DNA of 64,000 nt. Source: Novispirillum itersonii subsp. itersonii ATCC 12639. Lineage in GTDB: Bacteria > Pseudomonadota > Alphaproteobacteria > Rhodospirillales > Rhodospirillaceae. The stretch lies in contig NZ_KB907348.1 of the NCBI RefSeq assembly GCF_000381985.1, positions 58,005 through 122,004 on the forward strand, read 5' to 3'. Below the pieces are notes generated by a model that made no database searches, had not been told where the DNA came from, and saw only the letters and a list, made by a program, of their open reading frames with translations. Position numbers and translations under genes: made by a program. Below, in pieces: positions 38,538-47,006 of this stretch (position 1 is its first letter; each line of letters starts with the position of its first letter).

Positions 38538-39266
38538 TCAGGATGGGGCTTCGGTTTCAGCCAGATGTTTCAGGGCAGTGGTGTCGGTGATGGTCAGGTG
38601 GCCCCGGTGCAGGTGGATGCCCAGCTTTTCCAGACGGCGCAGAGCGCGGGAAAAATTCTCCGGGGTCAGGCCGACCGCCCCGGCGATGACATAATGCGGG
38701 ACCTGCAGGCGGATCGCCGCCGGGGTGCCCGGGGGGTGCTGCCCGGCCTCCGGCATGGCTTTTTCCAGCTCGCGCCACAGCCACAGGCAGACCCGGCGGA
38801 AGGCGCTGATCCCCTTCAGTTCGGCCAGTGCGCGGGTCATGGTGCGGTGACGGCGCCCAAGGCTGACCAGCAGGGGGGCCAGACGGCCGCCATCTTCCTC
38901 CAGCCGGGCGAACAGGGTGCTGCGGGTGATGACATCAACCACCGCTGCTGTCACCGCGTCACCGTTCACCGGGTAATGGCGCAGCCCCAGCATGGCCGGA
39001 AGCCCGAAGAAGTCGCCGGGGCCGAACACATGCAGCGTGACCTCGCCGCCGCCGGACTCCAGCGTGTAAAGCCGGACCTTGCCGTCGCGGATCAGAAAAA
39101 ACCTGTCCGCCGGATCCCCCTGCGAAAACAGCGAGTCGCCGGGGATCAGGCGCAGACGGCGGGACCGGTCCATCAGGATGTCCAGCACATCGGTCTCAAA
39201 CAGGCCCCCCATCGAGCAGCTGTCTTCGGCAGGCATGGCAGCAGGCGGCCTGATTTCAGGCGACAT
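38538..39266 (-). CDS. Crp/Fnr-family regulator (DNR/NnrR type)
   Basis: A 242-residue regulator with an N-terminal cyclic-nucleotide-type sensor barrel (IPGDSLFSQGDPADRFFLIRDGKVRLY), a dimerisation helix and a C-terminal winged helix. The recognition helix TPENFSRALRRLEKLG contains the E-x-x-S-R pattern that reads TTGA half-sites. There is no N-terminal Cys cluster, so it is not an oxygen-sensing FNR. Position next to nirS suggests an NO-responsive DNR/NnrR-like activator. The ATG has GGAGG 9 bases upstream and overlaps the upstream regulator gene. Confidence 0.85.
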   Translation of the reverse strand: MSPEIRPPAAMPAEDSCSMGGLFETDVLDILMDRSRRLRLIPGDSLFSQGDPADRFFLIRDGKVRLYTLESGGGEVTLHVFGPGDFFGLPAMLGLRHYPVNGDAVTAAVVDVITRSTLFARLEEDGGRLAPLLVSLGRRHRTMTRALAELKGISAFRRVCLWLWRELEKAMPEAGQHPPGTPAAIRLQVPHYVIAGAVGLTPENFSRALRRLEKLGIHLHRGHLTITDTTALKHLAETEAPS

Positions 39267-39939
39267 CGCGTTCAGCCTCCATTGCCAGCCGCAGGCCGCC
39301 CGGATCGGCGACTGTCACCAGCGGGCCGCGTACGGTGACACCGTCATCGCGCAGACTGCGCAGGGACCGGCTGAGGCTTTGCGGGGTGATGCCGAGATGG
39401 GCGGCCAGTGTGGTTTTACTGACCGGCAGGCGGACGGTGACGGCCCCGCCCCGGCGACCGGGCATCAGCGACAGCAGAAACGCCATCAGCCGCCCCCGCG
39501 CGCTCAGGCTGCGCTGATCGGAGATGGCACGGATACGGTGGCGCAGCCCGACAGACAGCAGCCCGACCAGCAGCAGGGCGGTTTCGGCGGAGGATCCGGC
39601 CAATGTGTTGACCTGTGCCGGGCTCAGGCGGATCAGACGACAGGGGGAGAGGGTCCGGGCGGTTTCGCCATGCAGACCGTCACCGAGATCAGACAGCCCA
39701 AGGACCGCGCCGCGCCCGGCAATATCCACCGGGGTGGCGGTGCCGGGGCATCCGGCGATCAGGGCCACTTCGGTCATCACCGATCCGTCCTGCACCAGAT
39801 AAAGGGTGTCGAGGGGCTCGCCTTCGCGGTACAGGACGGTGTCTTCATCGGCCATCTGGGCTGTGCCCAGCGGGCTGAGCCGGGTCAGGGCCGCGCCGAG
39901 GATTGCCTGTTCCGATAACAGATCGAGATTGATGCCCAT
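39256..39939 (-). CDS. Second Crp/Fnr-family regulator
   Basis: A 227-residue regulator with the same barrel, dimer-helix and winged-helix order (EGEPLDTLYLVQDGSVMTEVAL, GRGAVLGLSDLG). Its recognition helix TPQSLSRSLRSLRDDG has Gln where FNR-type proteins have Glu, so its DNA preference may differ from the neighbour. No Fe-S cysteine set is visible. The start at ATG 39939 is preferred over 39975 because the box at 39999-40012 would put the transcript start near 39964, downstream of the longer start. It overlaps the next regulator by 11 bases. Confidence 0.8.
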   Translation of the reverse strand: MGINLDLLSEQAILGAALTRLSPLGTAQMADEDTVLYREGEPLDTLYLVQDGSVMTEVALIAGCPGTATPVDIAGRGAVLGLSDLGDGLHGETARTLSPCRLIRLSPAQVNTLAGSSAETALLLVGLLSVGLRHRIRAISDQRSLSARGRLMAFLLSLMPGRRGGAVTVRLPVSKTTLAAHLGITPQSLSRSLRSLRDDGVTVRGPLVTVADPGGLRLAMEAERDVA

Positions 39940-39998
39940 GCTGGTCGGCTCCGGGGAAGGTGCTGACGCCAGCATCCGCCTAATCCCGGGTAAATCAC

Positions 39999-40012
39999 TT
40001 GACCATCGTCAA
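39999..40012. promoter_or_regulatory. Perfect FNR/NnrR box
   Basis: TTGAC-CATC-GTCAA has perfect half-site symmetry and matches the FNR/NnrR consensus. To the left it would activate the two regulator genes. To the right the sequence holds a -10-like TTCAAT (40035-40040) at the spacing expected for a class II site and a start near 40047. The box could therefore drive both strands. Confidence 0.75.
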
Positions 40013-40046
40013 GGGTGTTCGGATCGCCGCTGATTTTCAATTCTGG

Positions 40047-40270
40047 GGCGTACTGTGACGTACACCATGAGCGAGGGGCAGAGTTTACCCTGCGACAAGA
40101 CCGGCGGATTGCCGGACTTATCCGGCGGCAAGGTCCGGGCGGCCTGTTCCGGGTATTCAAGGGTCTGTGACCGGACGCCGTTCTTCCCCGGCCGTCGCTC
40201 CGGGTCGTTGTTTCCTCCTGTACCCGTTCCGTCAGCGGTTCCTGCCGCCGTTGACGGGACGGGCTTTTTT
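40047..40270 (+). ncRNA. Candidate small RNA driven by the FNR-type box
   Basis: No gene on the minus strand explains this stretch, and no convincing protein is encoded on the plus strand. It begins at the start expected from the FNR-type box and ends at a strong plus-strand terminator. Internal pairing is likely: TTGCCGGA and TCCGGCGGCAA around 40107-40128, and GTAC-N6-GTAC near 40050. A transcript of about 220 bases is inferred; expression is not shown. No known RNA family was recognised. Confidence 0.4.
40223..40270 (+). terminator. Strong plus-strand terminator
   Basis: Sixteen-base arms (40223-40238 and 40248-40263) pair with two wobbles around a nine-base loop, followed by CTTTTTT. The T tail is on the plus strand, so it cannot serve the minus-strand cyclase gene that ends at 40274. 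Confidence 0.85.
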
Positions 40271-40273
40271 GTC

Positions 40274-41167
40274 TCAGGCGGCAACGCTCCGGTTCCGGCC
40301 TTCGGCTTTGGCGCGGTAGAGGGCGGCATCGGCCCTGCCGAGCAGACCATCCGGGGTAACCCGGGTGCCACCGCTGACGGTGGCGACCCCGACAGACAGG
40401 CTGACCCGGCCAAAGGGGCTGTCCGGGTGTGGCAGGGCAGCATCCCAGACGCTGAGGCGGATCGCCTCGGCCATGCGGAAGGCTTCCCCGGCAGAAGTGG
40501 CAGGCAGAACCGCGACAAATTCCTCGCCGCCATAACGGGCGGCAAGATCGGTCTTCCGGTGCAGCGGGCGTTGCAGGGCCGCGCCGACATGGCGCAGGCA
40601 GTCATCACCGGCCTGATGGCCCATGCTGTCATTATAGCGTTTGAAGTGATCAACATCGATCATCAGCAGGCTCAGGTCTTTTCCCCCACGGCCGACCCGC
40701 TCGCATTCCTGCTGCAGGGTCTGGTCAAGATGACGGCGGTTGAACAGCCCGGTCAGGCCGTCCCGCATGGCCAGACGGGCCAGATGGTCGCGGATCTGCT
40801 TCAGCTCCAGATGGTTCCGGACCCGGGCCCGCAGGATTGCCGGAGTGATCGGTTTGCTGACGTAATCCACCGCCCCGATTTCGAGGCCCCGGGTTTCGTC
40901 TTCGGGGTCAATCCGCCCGGTGACAAAGATCACCGGAATGGAGGCGGTGTCCGGGTGCTGCTTCAGGGCCCGGCACACATCAAAACCATCCCGCCCCGGC
41001 ATCGTGACATCCAGCAGGATCAGATCCGGGCTTTGGCCGGTTGCCAGCTCAATGGCCCGGTCGCCGTTCAGGGCGAACAGAAGGTCGTAGTCTGCCGACA
41101 GGACCCCGCTGGCGATATCAATGATGTGGGGCTCGTCATCGACGATCAGCACGGTCGGAAGGGTCAT
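40274..41167 (-). CDS. Response regulator diguanylate cyclase (REC-GGDEF)
   Basis: A 297-residue PleD-like protein. The receiver domain has the acidic pocket VDDEP and phospho-acceptor Asp53 (LILLDVTMPG). The GGDEF domain has an intact GGEEF active site and the inhibitory RxxD site (RKTD) five residues before it, so it should make c-di-GMP and be product-inhibited. Its start overlaps the stop of the hybrid kinase by 4 bases, so the kinase is the obvious phosphate source. Confidence 0.93.
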   Translation of the reverse strand: MTLPTVLIVDDEPHIIDIASGVLSADYDLLFALNGDRAIELATGQSPDLILLDVTMPGRDGFDVCRALKQHPDTASIPVIFVTGRIDPEDETRGLEIGAVDYVSKPITPAILRARVRNHLELKQIRDHLARLAMRDGLTGLFNRRHLDQTLQQECERVGRGGKDLSLLMIDVDHFKRYNDSMGHQAGDDCLRHVGAALQRPLHRKTDLAARYGGEEFVAVLPATSAGEAFRMAEAIRLSVWDAALPHPDSPFGRVSLSVGVATVSGGTRVTPDGLLGRADAALYRAKAEGRNRSVAA

Positions 41168-44100
41168 GAGGCAACTTTCTTCGGGGGCATCAGGCGGTCA
41201 AGGAGGGTGGTGGCAGCGCTGAAATCAAGGCTGTCCAGCGCGGCGTGAATGCCGTCGAGGTCTTCATCCGCCAGTCCGGCAGCGGACAGAACCGGGCGCA
41301 GATCGGCAAAGGTGCTGCGCGCGGTCAGGCGGTTGCTGCTGATCTGGTGACGCAGGCCGGTCAGCTGTTCGATGACGCTGTCGGGCAGGGTGCCGGAGAG
41401 GGGCTGCTGCCCGGAACTTTCACTCCGGGCAGCAGCAACCGGTGCCGGGGGCAGGGGGGCGCTCAGGGCCGTAAGGGCCTGTTTCAGATGTGCATGACAG
41501 TGGTCAGCCGCCGCCCCATCTCCGCCATCCTGCTGTTGCAGGGTGTCTTCCAGAATGGCGGCGGCATCCCCCAGGGCGGTATTGCCGAGGGTGCGTGCCG
41601 CAGACTTCAGGGAATGAACATCCCGGATCAGACTGTCTCGGTCCCCCGGATCTGCAGCGGTCAGCCGTGTCAGAAGCGGCGTGAAACGGTCACGGAATGA
41701 GAGCAGAAGCCGTGTCAGAAGATCTTCCCGTCCGTCGGTGAACAGGCGGGCTGCGGTCAGGTCAAATGGTCCGATGCTCTCAGGCAACACTGGCGGGGCT
41801 GTCGGTGACGGCAGCGGTGCGCGGTCTGCGGGGGCTGCCTGTGCGGGGCGCTGACGCAGGGCTGCGTGGACCGCCGCGATCAGACGGTCAGGGGCCACCG
41901 GCTTCATCAGATAGTCATCGACCCCGGCTTCAACGCAGCGGGCATATTCGAGATCGGCGGTATGGGCGGTGATGGCGAGAATCGGCAGGACGGCGGACGG
42001 CAGGACACGGCGGATCCGGCGTGTGGCTTCCACGCCGTCCATTTCCGGCATCTGCACGTCCATCAGCACCACATCCGGCGGCTGCGGGCTATGCAGGACC
42101 CGTTCAACAGCGGCCAGCCCGGTGGTGACGACATCAACCGTGGCCCCGGCGGATTCCAGCAGTTCCCGCGCGACAAGCTGATTGATTTCCGTGTCTTCGG
42201 CCAGCAGGACATGGACCCCCTGTAACAGCAGCGGGCCGGGATCGGCATCCTGCGGCAGCACAGGGGGCAGGGCACCGGCTCCCCCGGTGAGGGCGGCGTG
42301 CAGGGCCAGACGGAGTGTGCTGCGGTCCAGCGGTTTGTGCAGGGCCATGCGGATACCGGCCCGGGCCAGCGTCTCCGGCTGCTCTTCGTCTGCATCGTGG
42401 CCATGATAGCCCAGCAGAATCAGAGGGGGCGGACTGGTCATGGACTGACTGTGCTGTTGCAGGGTCCGGCTCAGCGGCTGCGTGCCGGAGGAGTCCGTCA
42501 TCCCTTTATCGACCAGTATGATCCCGCCTGCGGCTGCCGGAAGCTGCTGCAGGGCTTCAGCCGGGGTTCCGGCAGGCAGGGCCCGTACGCCAAGGTCGGT
42601 CAGCAGAGAGACCAGAAGGGCGCAGGCGGTCGGGTTGTCTTCCGCCACCAGCACCGGCAGATCCGGCGGCAGGGGGGCTGTCTCTTCGCTCACCGGGGGT
42701 TCCGCCAGCTCCAGCGGCAGGGTCAGGGTGAACACTGATCCTGCGCCGTAGGTGCTGGTGACGGTGATGCTGCCGCCCATTATCTCCGCCAGCTGCCGGG
42801 AAATCGCCAGTCCCAGTCCGGTTCCGCCGAAGCGGCGGGTGGCGGAGCTGTCGGCCTGCGCGAAGGCGGCAAACAGGCGGTCACGCTGGCTGTCATGGAT
42901 GCCGATGCCGGTATCGCGGACGGCAAAGCTGAGCTCAACCCGGTTCTCGTGGCGGTGGATGACCCGGATTGCCAGCACCACTTCCCCCTGATCGGTGAAT
43001 TTGACCGCGTTGTTGGTCAGATTGAGCAGGATCTGTTCCAGCCGCAGGGCGTCACCGCGCAGATGATACGGGACATCAGCGGGGATATCGTAGAGGAACT
43101 CCAGCGATTTATCAGCGGCATGCAGGGCAACGATGGTCGACAGGGTATCCAGCACCCGCGACAGATCGAACGGTTTGTTTTCCAGTTCCATCTTTCCGGC
43201 CTCGATCTTGGAGAAGTCGAGGATGTCATTCAGGATCGCCAGCAGAACCCCGGCGGAGGAATGGAGTTTGTTCAGATAGTTGCGCTGCTGGGCGGTCAGG
43301 CTGGTCTTCAGGGTCAGGTGGGACAGGCCCAGAATGGCATTCATCGGGGTGCGGATTTCATGACTCATGGTCGCCATGAAGCGGGATTTGATGCGGGCGG
43401 CTTCTTCAGCGCGGTCGCGGGCTTCCTTCAGGGTTGCTTCTGCCAGAACCGGCTGGGTGACATCCAGCACAGTGATCTGCCGGACCTCCTGCCCCTGCCA
43501 GTGGATCGGGCTGACGGCAATGGTCACCCACAGGCTGCTGCCGTCATCCCGGCGGGCGGGCAGGCGGTCCAGAATCTGTGCCCCCTGAGCGAACGCATCC
43601 GCCGGGGCATTGACCAGCGGCCACACCGCGTCGGGCAGCAGGTCGCGCACCGGTACCGCCTCGGCGGGGTCCGGCAGGGCGAACATCTGCGAAAAGGCCG
43701 GATTGGCGAACAGCACCCGGTCCGCCGACAGCACCAGAACCGCCTGTACCGACCCCTGCACCATCGAGCGGAACTGCCGTTCCCGCGTTTCCACATCCTC
43801 CTGACGGCGGCTGATTTCCGACAGGAAGTAGGTGATTGAGCGGGCAATGGCCGAGATTTCATCCTGACCGCCGTCATCAATGCGGGTGGTCCGCCCGGCG
43901 ATCCGGCCCAGAACCCCGTCATTCAGGGCCGACAGACGGTTGGTCAGAAAATGACGGAAATAGAAATAAACCCCGACAGCAGCCCCGACGGCGACAATGG
44001 CCAGAATGGTCAGGATCACCGCCTGCCGTTCCACTTCATTCCACAGGCTGGTGGCATTGGCCGAGGCACGGGCGGTGATGGTGGCGAACATATCGCGGGA

Positions 44101-44988
44101 CAGTTTGCTGACCTCTTCCACCAGCAGCCGGGTCTGGCTGCCCAGCCCGGCGGCCCGGCTGCTGACCCGGACCCTTTCGACCAGTGCCGGATAGAGGCCG
44201 CCGTCAGCAAACAGGGCGTCTTCCATCTGTTCTTCGATCCCGCCAAGGCGGGCGGCAATCGCCGGAGGAACCTGTTGGTGGTACTGGTCCAGCCCGTTCA
44301 GGGTCTGCCGGACCTGCTGTTCTGACTGGCGGATATCGACCAGCCGCTGCATCCGGCTGGCCCGCACCGCCTGCCCGCTGACTCCGTCGAGTGTGCTGAT
44401 CCAGATCACCAGACTGCGCAGGGATTCCGGCCCCGGCGCGGGGCCTCCCGCCGGGGGAAAGGACAGGGTGTCTTCCGTCAGGCCTTTCAGGGAGTCTGAC
44501 AGGCCCGAGACTGTGGTCTGAGCCCGGTCAACCCCGGCGGCCACATCAATCCGCCGGGCGACCTGCGCATCAAGATCCGCGACTGTCTGTTCCAGACTGG
44601 TCAGCAGGTTGGCAAGGGTCTGCGCCCCTTCCACCGTTTCGACCTGCGTCACATATTCCTTGATCCGGTGAAACTTCAGGTCGATGTCCTCGCGCGCGAT
44701 CCGCCGTGCCGGGTGTGTATCGGCGGCTGACAGGCGTTCGACCTGATTGACCAGCAGCTGCAGTTGCGAGGACAGCTCTGACGCGATGGTCATCTGCGGC
44801 AGGGCGGAATGGGCGAGGCTGGTCAGCTCACGGTGGAAGCGCCCGAGGTCATACAGTGCCAGTCCGGAGACCGCGATCAGGAACACCCCCATCGACAGCA
44901 GGCCCTGTACCACCCGGCGGGACACCCGGCGGGTGGGGCGTTCCGGCGGGGAGAGCGGGGGAACGGAAGGCGGCGGCACTGCTGACAT
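41164..44988 (-). CDS. TorS-like hybrid sensor histidine kinase
   Basis: A 1274-residue inner-membrane hybrid kinase. The order is: membrane helix about 27-46; a periplasmic helical sensor about 50-320 whose LLVNQVERLSAADTHPARR segment resembles the TorS sensor; membrane helix about 322-345; HAMP about 346-398; PAS about 402-515; HisKA with His543 (MSHEIRTPMN); HATPase with NNAVKFT and GGTGLGLAIS; receiver 1 with Asp827; receiver 2 with Asp977 (VLMDVQMPEMDG); Hpt with His1125 (DVHSLKSAARTLGN). It overlaps the diguanylate cyclase gene. The TorS link is by pattern; the ligand is unknown. Confidence 0.88.
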   Translation of the reverse strand: MSAVPPPSVPPLSPPERPTRRVSRRVVQGLLSMGVFLIAVSGLALYDLGRFHRELTSLAHSALPQMTIASELSSQLQLLVNQVERLSAADTHPARRIAREDIDLKFHRIKEYVTQVETVEGAQTLANLLTSLEQTVADLDAQVARRIDVAAGVDRAQTTVSGLSDSLKGLTEDTLSFPPAGGPAPGPESLRSLVIWISTLDGVSGQAVRASRMQRLVDIRQSEQQVRQTLNGLDQYHQQVPPAIAARLGGIEEQMEDALFADGGLYPALVERVRVSSRAAGLGSQTRLLVEEVSKLSRDMFATITARASANATSLWNEVERQAVILTILAIVAVGAAVGVYFYFRHFLTNRLSALNDGVLGRIAGRTTRIDDGGQDEISAIARSITYFLSEISRRQEDVETRERQFRSMVQGSVQAVLVLSADRVLFANPAFSQMFALPDPAEAVPVRDLLPDAVWPLVNAPADAFAQGAQILDRLPARRDDGSSLWVTIAVSPIHWQGQEVRQITVLDVTQPVLAEATLKEARDRAEEAARIKSRFMATMSHEIRTPMNAILGLSHLTLKTSLTAQQRNYLNKLHSSAGVLLAILNDILDFSKIEAGKMELENKPFDLSRVLDTLSTIVALHAADKSLEFLYDIPADVPYHLRGDALRLEQILLNLTNNAVKFTDQGEVVLAIRVIHRHENRVELSFAVRDTGIGIHDSQRDRLFAAFAQADSSATRRFGGTGLGLAISRQLAEIMGGSITVTSTYGAGSVFTLTLPLELAEPPVSEETAPLPPDLPVLVAEDNPTACALLVSLLTDLGVRALPAGTPAEALQQLPAAAGGIILVDKGMTDSSGTQPLSRTLQQHSQSMTSPPPLILLGYHGHDADEEQPETLARAGIRMALHKPLDRSTLRLALHAALTGGAGALPPVLPQDADPGPLLLQGVHVLLAEDTEINQLVARELLESAGATVDVVTTGLAAVERVLHSPQPPDVVLMDVQMPEMDGVEATRRIRRVLPSAVLPILAITAHTADLEYARCVEAGVDDYLMKPVAPDRLIAAVHAALRQRPAQAAPADRAPLPSPTAPPVLPESIGPFDLTAARLFTDGREDLLTRLLLSFRDRFTPLLTRLTAADPGDRDSLIRDVHSLKSAARTLGNTALGDAAAILEDTLQQQDGGDGAAADHCHAHLKQALTALSAPLPPAPVAAARSESSGQQPLSGTLPDSVIEQLTGLRHQISSNRLTARSTFADLRPVLSAAGLADEDLDGIHAALDSLDFSAATTLLDRLMPPKKVAS

Positions 44989-44991
44989 GGA

Positions 44992-46602
44992 TCAGTCCGT
45001 TTTTCGGGCGGCAGGGGGCGCAAGGTCAATCAGTCTGCCTTCCACGGCGGGGGCGACGGTTTTCCGGTTGCTGATGTATTCTGACAGGACTTCCCATTGC
45101 AGGCGGCGGTTGACGTCATGGGTCAGGCGCGGGGCCCCGGCCAGCGTGCTGAACTGGTCACCGCCATCGGCGACAAAGCGGGTCAGGGCGACTTTATAGG
45201 TCCGCTGCGGGTCCAGCGGCTGGCCCATCACCTCGACCGAGACCACCCGTTTTCCCGGCGGACTGGTACTGTTGAAGCGCACCACCATATTTGAGACATG
45301 CAGGAACCGCCCGGAGCGGTCCTCAATCTTGCTCAGGCCATTTTCCAGCGCGCCCAGAATCTGCGCCCCGGTCACCCCGTAGAGGCCGACATGCTCCCGG
45401 AACGGCAACTCAGCCTGAATGTGGCGGCGCGACAGTTCTACCCCCGCCGGATACTGGCGGTCCCCACGGATCGAGCCGCCATTCGCAAGGGCGATTTCTG
45501 CCCCCAGCACCTGCCGCATGCCGTCGGCGACCAGATTGCCGAAGGCGGTTTCCCGGCTGCGGACCAGATCTCGCCGGGTATCAAGCGGGGTGGAGGAGAC
45601 GCCGACCGGGGTATCCAGCAGGGTGGCGAGGCGCCCGGTGTAGGACGCCACCAGCCGCTGGATCTCGGGGTCCGGGGTCACGCCGTCCAGCGGCACCATT
45701 TCGACGCTGCAGAGGCAGCCGCGGACTTTGCCATCCGCGCCGCGCCGGGGCTGAACGGTCATTACCGCCAGCGGGCTGGTATCGCCACCGTTGCGCACCA
45801 GCAGACCGTTGCCGAGGGGAGTGGCGCTGTTTTCGTCGATCACCGCTTCGATCAGCACATCGACCGAGCCGTCGCGCACCAGTTCCTCGTCGGGATTGTC
45901 GTTGCCGCTGGTCTCAATCCGGCTTTCGCTGAGGGCGAGCACGATGTCGGCCCCCCGCCGCCGCAGATCGGCAGCCTGCCGCCGGATGGCGTCGGGCACC
46001 GGCTCCACCTTCAGTAGCGGCATGTTGTATTTGTAGGTCACGCTGGGGTTGACGGTGGCGAGAATGCCGAGTGTATACCCCCCCAGATCAAGCAGCAGGG
46101 TTTCCGCCAGCCCTTCCGGCCGCCGCCCGAACCGGCTGTCGATAACGTTGGAGGCGATCATCGGGAAGTTGGCTTCCCCCGAGCGGAGAATCAGCTCGTC
46201 CATCCCGAAGGAATATTCCCGTTTACCGATGGCCATCGCCGTCGGTTCCATCGCGTTCAGGATGTCGATCATATGAGCGCCGTAATCGAATGCCGCCAGC
46301 GCGCTGGGGGCAAGCGAATCGCCGCCGTGAATGAAATGCACCGGCACCGGCCCGCGCCGCAGTGCGGACAGGACGGCGGCGGCACGGATCAGCCCCGGCT
46401 CCCCCTGAGCCGGGAAAATCTCCGGCATGTTGGAGATATAGACGATCTTCACCGGCTGTGGTGCCGGCTCGGCGGCCTGTCCGGCGGTGCCGGTCAGGCC
46501 AGCCACCAGCAGGGGCAGCGTCACGGTCAGTCCGGCCACCATCTGCCGCAGTACGGATGATCCGGCCCGCACGGCGCTGATGGCGGTGCGGTTAAAGTCC
46601 AT
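44992..46602 (-). CDS. UshA-like 5'-nucleotidase homologue with degenerate metal site
   Basis: A 536-residue exported protein with a signal peptide (AGLTVTLPLLVAGLTGTAGQAA) and the two-domain 5'-nucleotidase layout. The C-terminal substrate domain is well kept (FGNLVADGMR, ALANGGSIRG, AELPF). The N-terminal metallophosphatase domain is not. The usual NDxHG reads SNMPE, GNHE reads GKRE, and the later His motifs (THxGH, GGHS) read SESR and AVID. Only GGDS keeps its Asp. I infer a catalytically inactive, possibly nucleoside-binding protein. It lies 3 bases before the hybrid kinase gene, so it may belong to the same sensory operon. ATG 46602 chosen for the signal peptide. Confidence 0.75.
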   Translation of the reverse strand: MDFNRTAISAVRAGSSVLRQMVAGLTVTLPLLVAGLTGTAGQAAEPAPQPVKIVYISNMPEIFPAQGEPGLIRAAAVLSALRRGPVPVHFIHGGDSLAPSALAAFDYGAHMIDILNAMEPTAMAIGKREYSFGMDELILRSGEANFPMIASNVIDSRFGRRPEGLAETLLLDLGGYTLGILATVNPSVTYKYNMPLLKVEPVPDAIRRQAADLRRRGADIVLALSESRIETSGNDNPDEELVRDGSVDVLIEAVIDENSATPLGNGLLVRNGGDTSPLAVMTVQPRRGADGKVRGCLCSVEMVPLDGVTPDPEIQRLVASYTGRLATLLDTPVGVSSTPLDTRRDLVRSRETAFGNLVADGMRQVLGAEIALANGGSIRGDRQYPAGVELSRRHIQAELPFREHVGLYGVTGAQILGALENGLSKIEDRSGRFLHVSNMVVRFNSTSPPGKRVVSVEVMGQPLDPQRTYKVALTRFVADGGDQFSTLAGAPRLTHDVNRRLQWEVLSEYISNRKTVAPAVEGRLIDLAPPAARKTD

Positions 46603-47006
46603 TCCCAAGGGTGCCCCCCCGCTTATCCTGTTCTGTCCCCGGCAGTAGAATACCCTGATACATCTGAAACGAGAATGGATGATAGCCGCAAGAGGCATCC
46701 GCTGTTTCCACAGTTGACAGGGGCCCCGGAAAAGTGCGTGCCAGCCCGCTTTTCCCGGCCATGCCTCCGGGCACAACAGTCTGTTCTCTGACAAACAAGA
46801 CCGCTGTCGGGCCGGGGCCGCATGCTGACCCTGATGCGTGGTCTCTCCCGGGCCTGAACCACCCGCCGGACGCGGCGATGTCTCCCGCCGTTGCTCCTGT
46901 CTCAGGTCCGGTGGCGGGCCGGGAGGGGCCCGCATTTCTTCAAAATATCACCGAGCTGGCGCAGGCAGAGACCGCCAAGCGCCAGCCAGACAGGGATTTG
47001 GTTCCG
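46603..47006. other. Divergent intergenic region
   Basis: Four hundred bases between the minus-strand 5'-nucleotidase-like gene and the plus-strand TorT-like gene. The plus-strand frame is open from 46734, but that part is proline-rich and ahead of a clear signal peptide, so I treat it as non-coding. A TTGACA hexamer at about 46713 has no good -10 partner. I see no convincing operator. Confidence 0.4.

Noticed and set aside
40047..40270. c-di-GMP riboswitch next to the diguanylate cyclase
   Set aside because: The terminator shows the RNA is on the plus strand with no gene downstream to control, and I could not match the GEMM consensus.
46734..47006. N-terminal extension of the TorT-like protein
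   Set aside because: The extension is proline-rich with no family features and would bury a clear signal peptide that starts at 47007.
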